A DNA stretch of 47,182 nt from Acidimicrobiia bacterium (GCA_022828135.1 JAJEJB010000046.1:1-47182); one strand, 5' to 3'; positions 7,456 through 16,049 are shown, numbered from the stretch's first letter. Made by a program: numbers and translations. The notes: a model not told the origin generated them from the letters alone.

Positions 7456-8373
7456 ATGACTCAGACCCGCACCCGCATCATCGACGCCAGCACGGGGGGC
7501 ATCCCCCGCGATCACGGCCGTTTCAACGTGAACGGCCCGTCGGTGCTGGCAGCACCCGAATGGATGCCCGACCGGCCGGGCCGCTACCTGATGTACTTCG
7601 CTCACCACGTCGGCCAGTCGATCCGCCTGGCTGCCGCCGACGAGCCGGGCGGGCCATGGCGCATGGTCGAGCCGGACGTGCTCAACGTCGACGACACCCC
7701 GTCGGACCGCCAGCCCCACATCGCATCGCCCGACGTCCACGCCGACCACCGGCGCCAGCGCTTGGTCATGTACTTTCACGGGATGGTCCCGGAATCAGTC
7801 GGCGGTCACCTGCCGTGCTGGGGCGAGTACCCGTCGTTGAACCAGAAGACCATGGTGGCGACGTCGGGCAGCGGCCGAGACTTCGCGTTGGTCGAGCCGG
7901 TGGTGGCCGTGTCTCCGAGCTACTTGCGGATGTTCCACGCCGGCGACGCCTGGTACGGGGTGGCCATGCCCTCTCAGGTGGTGCGCTCGGTCGACGGGCT
8001 GCGAGGCTTCACCTACGGGCCGATGCTGTTCGACGACGACGAGATCCGCCACTGCTGCGTGTCGTTCAGGCCGGAGCGCCGGGAGCTGGAGATGCTGTTC
8101 ACCCGCTGCTTCGAGGCGCCCGAACGGATATATCGCACCGTGATCGACACCTCAGACGACTGGCACAAGTGGACACCTGGACCGGTCAGCGAGGTGATGC
8201 GGCCCATCGAGCCGTGGGAGGGAGCCGACGAGCCGCTCCAGCCGGTGGCGAGAGGCTTGGCGGCCTCACCTCAGAACGGCCTGCGCGACCCGTGCCTGCT
8301 CGAGGCCGGCGGCCGGCGCTGGCTGTACTACGCCGCATCAGGCGAGCACGCCATCGGCGTCACCGAGCTCTAG
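7456..8373 (+). CDS. Glycosyl hydrolase-like five-bladed beta-propeller protein
   Basis: A 305-residue protein resembling the GH43/GH68/arabinanase beta-propeller superfamily. Repeated blade-like strands are visible: RYLMYFAHHVG, RLVMYFHGMVP, WYGVAMPSQVVRSVDG, ELEMLFTRCFE and RWLYYAASGEHAIG. Conserved-looking points are NGPSVLAAPEWM near the N-terminus and LRDPCLLEAGGRRWLYY near the C-terminus, where the Asp could match the propeller acid. No signal peptide is visible, so it is probably cytoplasmic. It follows pcm by 12 bp. Substrate and catalytic competence cannot be assigned from sequence alone. Confidence 0.7.
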   Translation: MTQTRTRIIDASTGGIPRDHGRFNVNGPSVLAAPEWMPDRPGRYLMYFAHHVGQSIRLAAADEPGGPWRMVEPDVLNVDDTPSDRQPHIASPDVHADHRRQRLVMYFHGMVPESVGGHLPCWGEYPSLNQKTMVATSGSGRDFALVEPVVAVSPSYLRMFHAGDAWYGVAMPSQVVRSVDGLRGFTYGPMLFDDDEIRHCCVSFRPERRELEMLFTRCFEAPERIYRTVIDTSDDWHKWTPGPVSEVMRPIEPWEGADEPLQPVARGLAASPQNGLRDPCLLEAGGRRWLYYAASGEHAIGVTEL

Positions 8374-8387
8374 AGCAAGGTGTCGAG

Positions 8388-8867
8388 TTGTTGAGCGTGG
8401 TCGCGCTCGGCGCTGTCTGCGAACTGAAAGCGGACAATTCGACAGGTATCGGGGGTCGCCGAGGCGGCGGAGACGGCCGTGGGCAGGGCCCCGTCCTGAG
8501 CTTCAGCCTGGTCGAGTTCGCAGAGATCAGTGACGGCAGGCGACTGGCGCTTCGAGATGACCGCGGCTGGGGGATGGGCCGGCCGCGTATCGCATACGTC
8601 CTCGACGACACAGACGAGCGCGGTCCCGGGCCGCCGACTGTCCCGTTCGACCTGAGCGATCCCTGGCAGTTCGAGACTCGAGAGACCCTCACGGAGTCTG
8701 TGCTCGCCTGTGTTGATCCAGATGACGACGAGCAGTGGCACGAGTGGGTGGTTGACAGGTTGGGTGAACTGGATGTCGTGGTGGACGCGGCGTCGGTTAG
8801 CGCCGCCCCGTATCGGGTTGAGTTCGGTCCTTTGCTGGACGGTGAACTCCGTAAGCGGGCCCTCTGA
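8388..8867 (+). CDS. Hypothetical protein, start uncertain
   Basis: No family recognised. The frame ending at TGA 8867 reads as a plausible acidic protein: LSFSLVEFAEISDGRRLALRD, then GRPRIAYVLDD, PFDLSDPWQFETRETL, WHEWVVDRLGELDVVVDAASV, ending PLLDGELRKRAL. There is no ATG. Possible starts are TTG 8388 or 8391 (after AAGGTG) or GTG 8397. Residues about 20-40 are Gly/Arg-rich low-complexity sequence. It lies 14 bp after the propeller gene and may be its operon partner. Palindrome R4 starts 9 bp after the stop. Confidence 0.5.
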   Translation: MLSVVALGAVCELKADNSTGIGGRRGGGDGRGQGPVLSFSLVEFAEISDGRRLALRDDRGWGMGRPRIAYVLDDTDERGPGPPTVPFDLSDPWQFETRETLTESVLACVDPDDDEQWHEWVVDRLGELDVVVDAASVSAAPYRVEFGPLLDGELRKRAL

Positions 8868-8875
8868 GTCCCCCG

Positions 8876-8920
8876 AACTGGCAGCACAATGCACGCCATC
8901 CGTGCATAACGCTGCCAGTT
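8876..8920. repeat. Dispersed palindrome, class A, copy R4
   Basis: 45 bp with outer arms AACTGGCAGC / GCTGCCAGTT (perfect complement), bulges ACAAT / ATAAC, inner arms GCACG / CGTGC and loop CCATC. The flanking AT/AT lets the inner stem extend to 7 bp. It lies between two plus-strand genes. Confidence 0.85.
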
Positions 8921-8931
8921 CCTCCTGACCA

Positions 8932-9010
8932 AGCGGCCGGTGGGCGCAGCGAACGAGTGCGGGACACATGGCTGAGCGGCCGGTGGGCGCAGCGAACGAG
9001 TGCGGGACAC
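8932..9010. repeat. Two 36-bp direct repeats
   Basis: A 36-bp sequence at 8932-8967 is repeated exactly at 8975-9010 (43-bp period). The core reads AGCGAACGAGTGCGGGA. A related sequence with core AGCGAACAGGAGCGGGA is found at 19988-20023. The pair lies upstream of mscR. Confidence 0.85.
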
Positions 9011-9059
9011 CGCTGCCGTGCGAGGCCGCCCGCCTACCCACGCAGTCTGGACGGCGCGG

Positions 9060-9065
9060 TAGTGT
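9060..9065 (+). promoter_or_regulatory. Candidate -10 box upstream of mscR
   Basis: TAGTGT lies 42 nt before ATG 9108 and would give a leadered mRNA. A strong GAGGAGGA ribosome-binding site follows at 9093-9100. Confidence 0.35.
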
Positions 9066-9107
9066 GCCCGGGTCGCCCGGAAGCACCGGCAAGAGGAGGA
9101 CCGAGAC

Positions 9108-10193
9108 ATGCCCCAGACCGTGCGAGGAGTGGTGTCGATGGCGGTCGGCGAGCCCGTCACGATCACCGATGTCGTGATACCCGACCCCGGCCCGGGCGAG
9201 GCGGTGGTGGCCATCCAGGCTTGCGGCGTCTGCCACACCGACCTGCACTACCGGGAGGGCGGCATCAACGACGAGTTCCCCTTCCTGCTGGGCCACGAGG
9301 CCGCAGGAGTGGTGGAGTCCGTCGGCGACGATGTGACCGAGGTCGCCCCCGGCGACTACGTGATCCTCAACTGGCGGGCGGTGTGCGGCCAGTGCCGCTC
9401 GTGCCTCAGGGGCCGGCCCCAAATCTGCTTCAGCACCCACAACGCCTCCCAGAAGATGACGCTGGCCGACGGCACGGATCTGTCGCCCGCGCTGGGCATC
9501 GGCGCCTTCGTGGAGAAGACGCTGGTGGCTGCGGGCCAGTGCACCAAGGTCGACGCGGCCGCCCCGGCCACCGCGGCCGGCCTGCTCGGCTGCGGCGTGA
9601 TGGCCGGTATCGGCGCGGCGATCAACACCGGCGGTGTGGGCCGCGGCGACAGCGTGGCCGTGTTCGGCTGCGGGGGAGTGGGCGACGCCGCCATAGCCGG
9701 TGCCAAGCTGGCCGGCGCCTCGACCATCATCGGTGTGGACATAGACGACCGCAAGCTCGAGTGGGCCCGGGGGTTCGGCGCGACCCACACCATCAACTCC
9801 TCAGAGGGCGATCCGGTGGAGGCGATCAAGGCCCTCACCGGCGGCAACGGGGTCGACGTGGCCATCGAGGCGGTCGGCCTGCCCGTGACCTACCGCCAGG
9901 CCTTTGAGGCTCGCGACCTCGCCGGGACTGTCGTTCTGGTGGGCGTGCCCCGGCCCGACATGACAATCGAGCTGCCCTTCATCGAGGTGTTCGGGCGGGG
10001 TGGGGCCCTCAAGTCCAGCTGGTACGGCGACTGCCTGCCGAGCCGCGACTTCCCCATGCTGATCGACCTGTACCTCCAGGGCCGGCTCGACCTCGACGGG
10101 TTTGTGTCGGAGACGATCAACCTCGGCGACGTGGAGGAGGCCTTCCACAAGATGGAGCGGGGCGAGGTGCTCCGTTCCGTCGTCGTCCTGTAG
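9108..10193 (+). CDS. mscR: S-(hydroxymethyl)mycothiol dehydrogenase (mycothiol-dependent formaldehyde dehydrogenase)
   Basis: A 361-residue zinc-dependent medium-chain alcohol dehydrogenase. It is expected to oxidise S-hydroxymethyl-mycothiol, formed from formaldehyde and mycothiol, to S-formyl-mycothiol with NAD. Seen: catalytic-zinc ligands Cys42 (GVCHTD) and His63-Glu64 (LGHEAAG), the structural-zinc set Cys93, Cys96, Cys99, Cys107, and the nucleotide fold [20 protein letters not shown]. The closeness to actinobacterial MscR/AdhE2 and the metallo-beta-lactamase gene 18 bp downstream, the usual neighbour in mycobacteria, support this over a generic alcohol dehydrogenase. ATG 9108 has a strong GAGGAGGA site 8 nt upstream. 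Confidence 0.88.
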   Translation: MPQTVRGVVSMAVGEPVTITDVVIPDPGPGEAVVAIQACGVCHTDLHYREGGINDEFPFLLGHEAAGVVESVGDDVTEVAPGDYVILNWRAVCGQCRSCLRGRPQICFSTHNASQKMTLADGTDLSPALGIGAFVEKTLVAAGQCTKVDAAAPATAAGLLGCGVMAGIGAAINTGGVGRGDSVAVFGCGGVGDAAIAGAKLAGASTIIGVDIDDRKLEWARGFGATHTINSSEGDPVEAIKALTGGNGVDVAIEAVGLPVTYRQAFEARDLAGTVVLVGVPRPDMTIELPFIEVFGRGGALKSSWYGDCLPSRDFPMLIDLYLQGRLDLDGFVSETINLGDVEEAFHKMERGEVLRSVVVL

Positions 10194-10211
10194 CAGCAGG
10201 GATACGAGGCC

Positions 10212-10841
10212 GTGCCCATCGAGCTGGTCACCACCGACGGCATCTTCGCTCTCGACGGCGGGGAGTGGGAGGTCACCAACAACATCTGGCTGGTGGGCGA
10301 CGACCGCGAGGTGATGATCTTCGACGCGGCCCACGATCACGAGCCCATCGCGGCCGCGGTGGCGGGCCGGAGAGTGGCCGCCATTGTGTGCACCCACGGC
10401 CACAACGACCACATCAACGCGGCGGTGGCCCTGCGCGACGCGGTGGACGCGCCGGTGCTGCTGCATCCCGGCGACCGCATGCTGTGGGACGTGGTCCATC
10501 CCGGCGACTCGCCCGACCGCGATCTGGAGCCGGGCTCGGTGCTGGCCGCGGGCGGCCACGAGCTCGGCGTGATCCACACGCCGGGCCACTCGCCGGGCTG
10601 CTGCTGCTTCCACGACGTGACGGATGGCCGGGTGCTGTCGGGCGACACGCTGTTCTGCGGCGGGCCGGGCGCCACCGGGCGCAGCTACAGCGACGAGCCC
10701 ACCATCCTGCGCAGCATCCGCGACCGTCTCCTCACCCTGCCGCCCGACACGGTGGTACACACCGGTCACGGCGACAACACCACCATCGGGGAGGAGACCG
10801 AGCGTGTGCTGGACCGCATCTCAGAGTTGGGCCTGAGCTGA
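10212..10841 (+). CDS. MBL-fold hydrolase, probable S-formylmycothiol hydrolase
   Basis: A 209-residue metallo-beta-lactamase-fold protein. The metal motif THGHNDH (His62, His64, Asp66, His67) is intact, followed by HTPGHSPGCCCFH, LSGDTLFCGG and HTGHGDNTTIGEE. It begins with GTG 10212. It lies 18 bp after mscR, and this pair is conserved in actinobacteria, so the natural inference is hydrolysis of S-formyl-mycothiol to formate and mycothiol, completing formaldehyde detoxification. The hydrolase role is inferred from context; the fold itself is clear. A glyoxalase II-type thioesterase is the near alternative. Confidence 0.82.
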   Translation: MPIELVTTDGIFALDGGEWEVTNNIWLVGDDREVMIFDAAHDHEPIAAAVAGRRVAAIVCTHGHNDHINAAVALRDAVDAPVLLHPGDRMLWDVVHPGDSPDRDLEPGSVLAAGGHELGVIHTPGHSPGCCCFHDVTDGRVLSGDTLFCGGPGATGRSYSDEPTILRSIRDRLLTLPPDTVVHTGHGDNTTIGEETERVLDRISELGLS

Positions 10842-10857
10842 GGGGGAGGGGACCTCC

Positions 10858-12060
10858 ATGCACCGGACGCTCGCCGTTGGGGTCGGCGTTGCGCTCTGGT
10901 GTGCGGCGTGCGGGGGCACCGACGGCGCCACCGAGGTCGAGCCTGCTGTCGAGCCGGATGCTGAGCCCGCGATCGAGCCGGTTGTCGAGCCTGCTGTCGA
11001 GCCGGTTGTCGAGCCCGCGCCTGAGCCGGCCAGAGAGCGGGGTCAGCAGCCCGTGACCGAGGCCCAGATCCGCGGCCTGCTGGCGTGGTTCGTCGACGAC
11101 GAGGACCAGAGCGCCGGGATCGTGGTCGGCGTGACGACACAGGAGGGGCGCGTCGTCGTCGGATACGGGCGCCTCAGCGCCGACGATCCGACCCAGCCCG
11201 ACGGGGACACTGTGTTCGAGATCGGCTCGGTCACGAAGGTGCTCACATCCACCCTGCTGGCTGATCTTGTCGTGCGGGGAGAGATGGAGCTCGACACGCC
11301 GGTGCAGAGCCTGCTGGGAGCCGCGGCCCGGATGCCGACCCGCGACGGCGCCGAGATCACGCTGGGCCATCTGGCTACCCACAACTCCGGGCTGCCTCGC
11401 TTGCCCGACAACTTCGACCCGGCCGACGAGAGCAACCCCTACGCGGACTACGACGCCGAGCGGCTCTACGCCTTCCTGTCGTCCCACGAGCTGCGCCGGG
11501 ACATCGGCGAGGGTGTCGAGTACTCGAACGTCGGCTACGGCCTGCTGGGCCATGCGCTCGCCCTTCGCGAGGGCACCGACTACGAGACCCTGGTAACCGA
11601 GCGAATCCTCGAGCCGTTGCAGATGTCCGATACGGCCGTCGAGCTGGCTCCTCCGTTGCGGGAGCGTCTGGTCCCCGGGCACGATGAGCAGCTCAGGCCG
11701 GCCGCCAACTGGGACTTGACCGCCCTGGCCGGCGCCGGGGCGCTCCGATCTACCGTCAACGACATGCTGACGTTCGTCGAGGCGAACATGGGCCTGCGAG
11801 AGTCGGCCCTGCGCCCGGCGATGGAGTTCGCTCAGGCCCCGCAGTTGCCGGACCCCGCGCTGGGCATGGACCTGGGCCTCGGGTGGATCATCGCGGCAGA
11901 GGGCGGCCGCCGGTTCGTGTGGCACAACGGCGCCACCGGTGGCTACAGCTCGTTCGTAGGCTTCGACCCCGAGGCCCGCGAGGGGGTGATTGTGCTGTCG
12001 AACTCTGCGAACCTCGTCGACTTCGTGGCCTACCGGCTGTTCACCCGAGACTTCGGGTGA
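10858..12060 (+). CDS. Serine hydrolase, class C beta-lactamase/penicillin-binding-like, probable lipoprotein
   Basis: A 400-residue exported serine hydrolase. Residues 1-18 look like a lipoprotein signal ending in Cys18 (a weak lipobox). A Glu-Pro-rich linker with repeated V-E-P units spans about 27-60. The catalytic domain shows SVTK (Ser124, Lys127), YSN (Tyr222, Asn224) and HNGATGG, the three motifs of the beta-lactamase/DD-peptidase fold. It is probably anchored outside the membrane and acts on peptidoglycan or small esters/amides; antibiotic hydrolysis cannot be claimed. ATG 10858 is preceded by a GGGGGAGGGGA Shine-Dalgarno stretch, 16 bp after the MBL gene. Confidence 0.85.
   Translation: MHRTLAVGVGVALWCAACGGTDGATEVEPAVEPDAEPAIEPVVEPAVEPVVEPAPEPARERGQQPVTEAQIRGLLAWFVDDEDQSAGIVVGVTTQEGRVVVGYGRLSADDPTQPDGDTVFEIGSVTKVLTSTLLADLVVRGEMELDTPVQSLLGAAARMPTRDGAEITLGHLATHNSGLPRLPDNFDPADESNPYADYDAERLYAFLSSHELRRDIGEGVEYSNVGYGLLGHALALREGTDYETLVTERILEPLQMSDTAVELAPPLRERLVPGHDEQLRPAANWDLTALAGAGALRSTVNDMLTFVEANMGLRESALRPAMEFAQAPQLPDPALGMDLGLGWIIAAEGGRRFVWHNGATGGYSSFVGFDPEAREGVIVLSNSANLVDFVAYRLFTRDFG
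10936..11030. repeat. Degenerate tandem repeat encoding V-E-P linker
   Basis: Six-to-twelve-base units such as GTCGAGCC(T/G)G alternate through the linker of the serine hydrolase. They encode repeated Val-Glu-Pro / Ala-Glu-Pro. Copy number could vary between strains by slippage. Confidence 0.7.
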
Positions 12061-12096
12061 GCCCGGCTGGAACAGGGAGCGACAAGGGAGACAGCC

Positions 12097-12840
12097 GTGA
12101 GCAGCAGGGGAACCAGCAAGACAGCCAGTGACATCGGCGCGGTCATGGCGGAGCTGGAGGCGGCGGGGACGGCTCAGAACCGCAAGACATATGCCCGCCA
12201 CGGCGCGGCCGAGCCCATGTTCGGCGTGAGCTACGCCGAGTTGGGCAAGATCGCCAAGCCGATCAGGACCGACCATGCGCTGGCCCGGCAACTGTGGGAC
12301 ACCGGCAACCACGACGCCCGGGTGCTGGCGCTGCGGGTGGCCGATCCCGCCGCGCTGGACGAGTCGCTGGCCAGCCGATGGCTGGGAGACGTCGACAACT
12401 ACATCCTGGCCGAGGGTCTGGGCGGTCTGTGCGCCCAGACGCGGCACGCCCGGACGTTGAGTGACTCCTGGCGAGACGATTCCGACGAGTGGCCCGCGTC
12501 GGTCGGGTGGTTCATCGTCATGTGCACCGCCGAGGATCCGGACGTGTGGTCGGTCGAGGAACTCCGTGGCCTGCTGGACCAGATCGAGGTCGAGATCGCC
12601 GTGCGGCCCAACCGGGTCCGCCACGAGATGAACGGCGCCATGATCGTCATTGCGTTGCGCGACGGCCGTCTGCGCCGCTCGGTGCTGGCCGCAGCCAAGC
12701 GCATCGGTCCGGTAGAGGTCGACCACGGCCAGACGGGCTGCAAGACGCCCGTAGTGGCCCCCTACGTGGAGCGCACCCTGGCCCACCGGGCTGCCAAAGC
12801 CGCCCGCCAAGCCGCCAAGGCCAAGCGCCGCGCCGGCTAG
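12097..12840 (+). CDS. AlkD-like DNA alkylation repair protein
   Basis: A 247-residue all-helical HEAT-like repeat protein of the AlkD/COG4912 family, which excises or processes alkylated bases in DNA. Typical segments: FGVSYAELGKIAKPI near the N-terminus, ALARQLWDTGNHDARVLALRVADP, VDNYILAEGL, RLRRSVLAAAKRIGPVEVDHGQTGCKTP, and a basic C-terminal tail (KAARQAAKAKRRAG) suited to DNA contact. Start GTG 12097 follows an AAGGGAG site. Its TAG stop overlaps the stop of the convergent HhH glycosylase gene within CTAG at 12837-12840, so two alkylation-repair genes meet tail to tail. Confidence 0.82.
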   Translation: MSSRGTSKTASDIGAVMAELEAAGTAQNRKTYARHGAAEPMFGVSYAELGKIAKPIRTDHALARQLWDTGNHDARVLALRVADPAALDESLASRWLGDVDNYILAEGLGGLCAQTRHARTLSDSWRDDSDEWPASVGWFIVMCTAEDPDVWSVEELRGLLDQIEVEIAVRPNRVRHEMNGAMIVIALRDGRLRRSVLAAAKRIGPVEVDHGQTGCKTPVVAPYVERTLAHRAAKAARQAAKAKRRAG

Positions 12841-13763
12841 ATGCGGCTGATGTCGTAGCGGGTGGGGGCGGGGTGGTGCCTCGGCGGGCCGATGCCGGCG
12901 GCCTTGACCAGGCGGACGACCCGGCCCCGGTGGCCGGCGTAGGGCTCCAGCAGCTCCAGCATCGAGTCGTCGTCGCCGTCGGCGGCGCCGCTGAGGGCGT
13001 AGGTCACCAGCCTCGGCATGTGCAGGTCGCCCACCGGCACCGCGTCGGGGTCGCCCGCAGCCGCGCCGGTCGTGCGAGCCGCGGTCCACGGGCCCACGCC
13101 GGGTAGGCGCTGCAGCCACTGGCGGGCCTCGGCCGCGGGAAGCTCGCCCAGCCCTTCGAGGCGGTCGGCGTGCTTAGCGGCGACCCGGATCACCCGGGCG
13201 CGCGCCCGGTCGACGCCGGCCCGGTGGAATCCGTGGTCGGGTACCCGCAACACCGCTTCGGGGCGGGGGAACAGCGGCAACGGACCGGATCCGGGAACCT
13301 CGGCCCCGTGCAGCCGGCCCATCCGGGCCACCGCGGTCCTGGCGTCGGCGCTCACCACCCGCTGGTACACCGCGGCGGTGGCCATGGCCTCGAACCAGCG
13401 GCCGGTGGCACCCAGCCGGGGCACCCCCAGCCGGGCCACCAGATCACCCACCACCGGATCCAGGGGGCGGAAGTCGCCCAGGTCGTCGTCGCCTCCCAGC
13501 AGGGCGGGCACTCCGTTGATGGCCCACTCGGCGCCGAGCCCCCATGCGTCGGCCAGGACCTCGCCGCCGACGGCCCGGAAAGCCAGTGAGGCCGGGCCTT
13601 CGGGCGTCTCGGTGGCCCACCATCCGACCCCGCTGCGGCGTTGCGACGTCTTCACCCACATCAACGTCACCTTCAGGTTCAGGTCGTAGCCGGGCCGGAA
13701 GGCGGTCGAGCAGTCCGGTGCGGTGTTCGGGGCAGCCGGCGCGGCGTCGACGGGGCGCGGCAT
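12837..13763 (-). CDS. AlkA-like HhH-GPD DNA-3-methyladenine glycosylase
   Basis: A 308-residue protein with a helix-hairpin-helix GPD C-terminal domain. Visible: WFEAMATAAVYQRVVSADARTAVARM in the middle, then LPAAEARQWLQRLPGVGPWTAARTTGAAAGDPDAVPVGDLHMPR, which holds the hairpin (LPGVGPWTA) and the catalytic-type Asp in VGDLH. The family removes alkylated purines. The ATG at 13763 was chosen because it lies one base after the upstream TGA (TGA-c-ATG), giving tight coupling; the longer frame reads into the neighbour. Last gene of the ligB operon, converging on the AlkD-like gene. Confidence 0.85.
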   Translation of the reverse strand: MPRPVDAAPAAPNTAPDCSTAFRPGYDLNLKVTLMWVKTSQRRSGVGWWATETPEGPASLAFRAVGGEVLADAWGLGAEWAINGVPALLGGDDDLGDFRPLDPVVGDLVARLGVPRLGATGRWFEAMATAAVYQRVVSADARTAVARMGRLHGAEVPGSGPLPLFPRPEAVLRVPDHGFHRAGVDRARARVIRVAAKHADRLEGLGELPAAEARQWLQRLPGVGPWTAARTTGAAAGDPDAVPVGDLHMPRLVTYALSGAADGDDDSMLELLEPYAGHRGRVVRLVKAAGIGPPRHHPAPTRYDISRI

Positions 13764-13764
13764 G

Positions 13765-14211
13765 TCAGGGTCCCGGCGTGTCCGGGTCGGATGCGGAGAT
13801 GAGAGCCTCCAGGGCGGCTTCGAGCGTGTTGAGTAGCCGGCGGTCCGACGCCTCCGCCAGCCCGACATCGATCTTGGCCTCGTCGACGGCCTGGCGGGTG
13901 AGTTCGCCCATGATGCCGTCGATGGGGCCGGGGCTGTAGCCGAGCTGCGTCAGCGCGCTCTGCAGATCCGCCACCTCGTTGCCGTCGAGCGGCTGGTCCG
14001 GCTCCAGGCCGCGGTCTCCGGTGGCCTGGTCGTCGGTCTCCAGGGGTGCCCGGGCGACGACGGCGCCGTCCTCGCCGAACACGGCGCTGTCCAGGATCGG
14101 GACGGCCCAGCTCAGCGTCCACCAGAAGACCAGCAGCAGCACGATCAGCAGGAAGGTGCCCTGCAGGTGGGTGCGCATCGTGGTCTCGGGTGCCAGCCCG
14201 TCGCTGGCCAC
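13765..14211 (-). CDS. Membrane-anchored peptidoglycan-binding domain protein
   Basis: A 148-residue protein with one N-terminal membrane segment at about 18-38 (FLLIVLLLVFWWTLSWAV) and a PG_binding_1-like repeat at about 80-112 (VADLQSALTQLGYSPGPIDGIMGELTRQAV). It begins with GTG 14211, immediately after the DUF3039 TAG stop. It would sit in the membrane with its domain outside. Its place inside a DNA-repair operon is unexplained; the coupling (adjacent stop and start on both sides) is clear in the sequence. Confidence 0.75.
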   Translation of the reverse strand: MASDGLAPETTMRTHLQGTFLLIVLLLVFWWTLSWAVPILDSAVFGEDGAVVARAPLETDDQATGDRGLEPDQPLDGNEVADLQSALTQLGYSPGPIDGIMGELTRQAVDEAKIDVGLAEASDRRLLNTLEAALEALISASDPDTPGP

Positions 14212-14490
14212 CTAGTTGAAGGCCCGCTTGCGGAGGCGCTCCCGGATCTTGGCGCACTCCGGGCACACCGGGTATCGGGACGGGTCCCGGCTCGGTACCC
14301 AGACCTTGCCGCAGAGGGCCCGCACCGGCGTGCCCTCGACGTAGGCCCGGTTGGCGTCGGCCCGGCGGGTGTAGTGGGCGAAGCGGTCGTGGTCGCCGTC
14401 GTCGGTGACCGGCCGTATGTCGGGCTCGGTGACGGTGGACGTCCCGGGCGTAGACGGTGTCGTGGTCGAGGTGCTGGCTGTGCCGGTCAT
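14212..14490 (-). CDS. DUF3039 family protein
   Basis: A 92-residue small protein. The core HYTRRADANRAYVEGTPVRALCGKVWVP, then RDPSRYPVCPECAKIRERL, matches DUF3039 of actinobacteria, with three cysteines (ALCGK and CPEC) that look like part of a zinc site. The N-terminus is Thr/Ser-rich low-complexity sequence. Function unknown. ATG 14490 overlaps the ligB TGA stop (ATGA, 14487-14490), so translation is coupled to ligB. Confidence 0.88.
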   Translation of the reverse strand: MTGTASTSTTTPSTPGTSTVTEPDIRPVTDDGDHDRFAHYTRRADANRAYVEGTPVRALCGKVWVPSRDPSRYPVCPECAKIRERLRKRAFN

Positions 14491-16049
14491 GGCGCCGATC
14501 CTACAGATCCCGCCGAACCCGGAAGGAGGCCGCGGACTGTAGCGATGGTGTCGGCCTCGGCGGCGGGCTTGTCGCTACGGTAGCGCACCACCCGGGCGAA
14601 GCGCAGGGCCACGCCGCCCGGGTAGCGGCTCGACCGCTGCGCGCCGTCGACCGCGATCTCCACCACCTGCTCGGGCCTCAGCTCCACCACGTGGACCCTG
14701 CGGTCGGTGGCCAGCTCGTCGAAGCGTCGGGTCTGCCACCGCAGCATCTCGTCGGTCATGCCCTTGAATGTCTTGCCCACCATCACCCACCCCCCGTCGG
14801 GGTCCCGGGCGCCCAGGTGGATGTTGGACAGCCAGCCTCGACGGCGGCCGCTCCCGGGTTCCACCGCCAGCACCACCAGGTCGAGGCTGTGCACCGGCTT
14901 GACCTTGCGCCAGGCCTTCCCCCGGCGTCCCGCCGCGTAGGGCGAGCCGGCGGCCTTGACCACCACGCCCTCGTGGCCGGCCCCCACCGCGGAGGTGAAC
15001 ACCTGCTCAGCTTCTTCGGGATCGGCGGTGACGACGCCCGGCACTCGATGGTCGGCGGCCGCTTCGGCCAGACAGCCGAGTCGCACCTCGAGCGGCTCGT
15101 CGAGCAGGTCGCGCCCGTCCAGGTGAAGCGCGTCGAAGAACCTGGGCCTTACCTGCACCTTCACCGTCTCGCCGCGGGAGGGGGTGCTCTCGCCGGTGCC
15201 TCTAGTGCCGACACGGCCCATCGTGTCCTGGAACGCGGCCGGCCCGAGATCGTCGGCCAGCCCGAGTATCTCGCCGTCCAGGGCCACCGAGTGGACGGGA
15301 AGACCGCGCACTGCGTCGGCCACCTCGCCGAGACGGCCGGTGACCTCGTTGAGGTTGCGGGTCCAGATGCGCACCTCGTCGCCTCGCCGATGGACTTGGA
15401 TGCGGATCCCGTCGAGCTTCCACTCCACCGAGCAGCGGCCCAGTTCGGCGACCGCCGAAGCGGCGTCGTCGGCGGTGGAGGCCAGCATGGGGCGGATCGG
15501 CCGGAGGACCCGGAAGCCCACGGCCTCCAGGCCGGGCTGCCCGTGCACGAGGGCGATGCCGGCGGTCTCGCCCAGGTCGCCCACCAGCATCAGGGCACGG
15601 CGGACCGCGGCGGGCGCGACGCCTGCAGCCCGGGCGATGGCCTCCACCACCACTCCCTCGCTGGCGCCCTGGCGGAGCTCGCCGACGAGCAGCCGCCTCA
15701 CGAAGTCGGTCTCGGCGGCGGTTGCCCGGCCCAGGAAGGCGCCGAGTAGGTCGAGGCGCCGCTGGGTCGATCCCTCCCCGGAGGCGCCTTCGACCGTGTC
15801 CAGCAGGGTGTCGAGGTCGGCGACGGTCAGCGTCGGCTTCGGTGCGGGCACGGTTTCCAGCGCCGCTACCGTCGCCCAGCCGACGCCTATGCGTCCCTGG
15901 CGGGGATCGCCGGCCACCAGCGCGGCCACCACACCGGCCTCGGGGCCGGCCGTGCCCCTCAACAGCGCGGCGAGGGACTCGATCTTGGCGGTTCGCGCCG
16001 TCGTGGCGGCCACTGCGTCGGCGCAGTCGACCAGTTCGGTCAGGAGCAT
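14487..16049 (-). CDS. ligB: ATP-dependent DNA ligase
   Basis: A 520-residue ligase resembling mycobacterial LigB. Visible: an N-terminal helical DNA-binding domain (about 1-170), the adenylation motif EWKLDGIRIQVHR with nucleophile Lys211, DGEILGL (motif III), RFFDALHLDG, EGVVVKAAGSPYAAGRRGKAWRKVKP (motifs IV/V) and a C-terminal OB domain with VVEIAVDGAQRSSRYPGGVALRFARVVRYR. It probably seals nicks during repair in addition to an essential NAD-dependent LigA elsewhere. It is the first gene of a four-gene operon: ligB, DUF3039, peptidoglycan-binding protein, HhH glycosylase. No LigD-type polymerase or Ku is present. Confidence 0.92.
   Translation of the reverse strand: MLLTELVDCADAVAATTARTAKIESLAALLRGTAGPEAGVVAALVAGDPRQGRIGVGWATVAALETVPAPKPTLTVADLDTLLDTVEGASGEGSTQRRLDLLGAFLGRATAAETDFVRRLLVGELRQGASEGVVVEAIARAAGVAPAAVRRALMLVGDLGETAGIALVHGQPGLEAVGFRVLRPIRPMLASTADDAASAVAELGRCSVEWKLDGIRIQVHRRGDEVRIWTRNLNEVTGRLGEVADAVRGLPVHSVALDGEILGLADDLGPAAFQDTMGRVGTRGTGESTPSRGETVKVQVRPRFFDALHLDGRDLLDEPLEVRLGCLAEAAADHRVPGVVTADPEEAEQVFTSAVGAGHEGVVVKAAGSPYAAGRRGKAWRKVKPVHSLDLVVLAVEPGSGRRRGWLSNIHLGARDPDGGWVMVGKTFKGMTDEMLRWQTRRFDELATDRRVHVVELRPEQVVEIAVDGAQRSSRYPGGVALRFARVVRYRSDKPAAEADTIATVRGLLPGSAGSVGSAP

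Noticed and set aside
10732..13119. Long minus-strand ORF of 795 codons
   Set aside because: It is antisense to the MBL, serine hydrolase and AlkD-like genes, all with clear motifs. Its composition is Gly/Arg/Val-rich, typical of a shadow frame.
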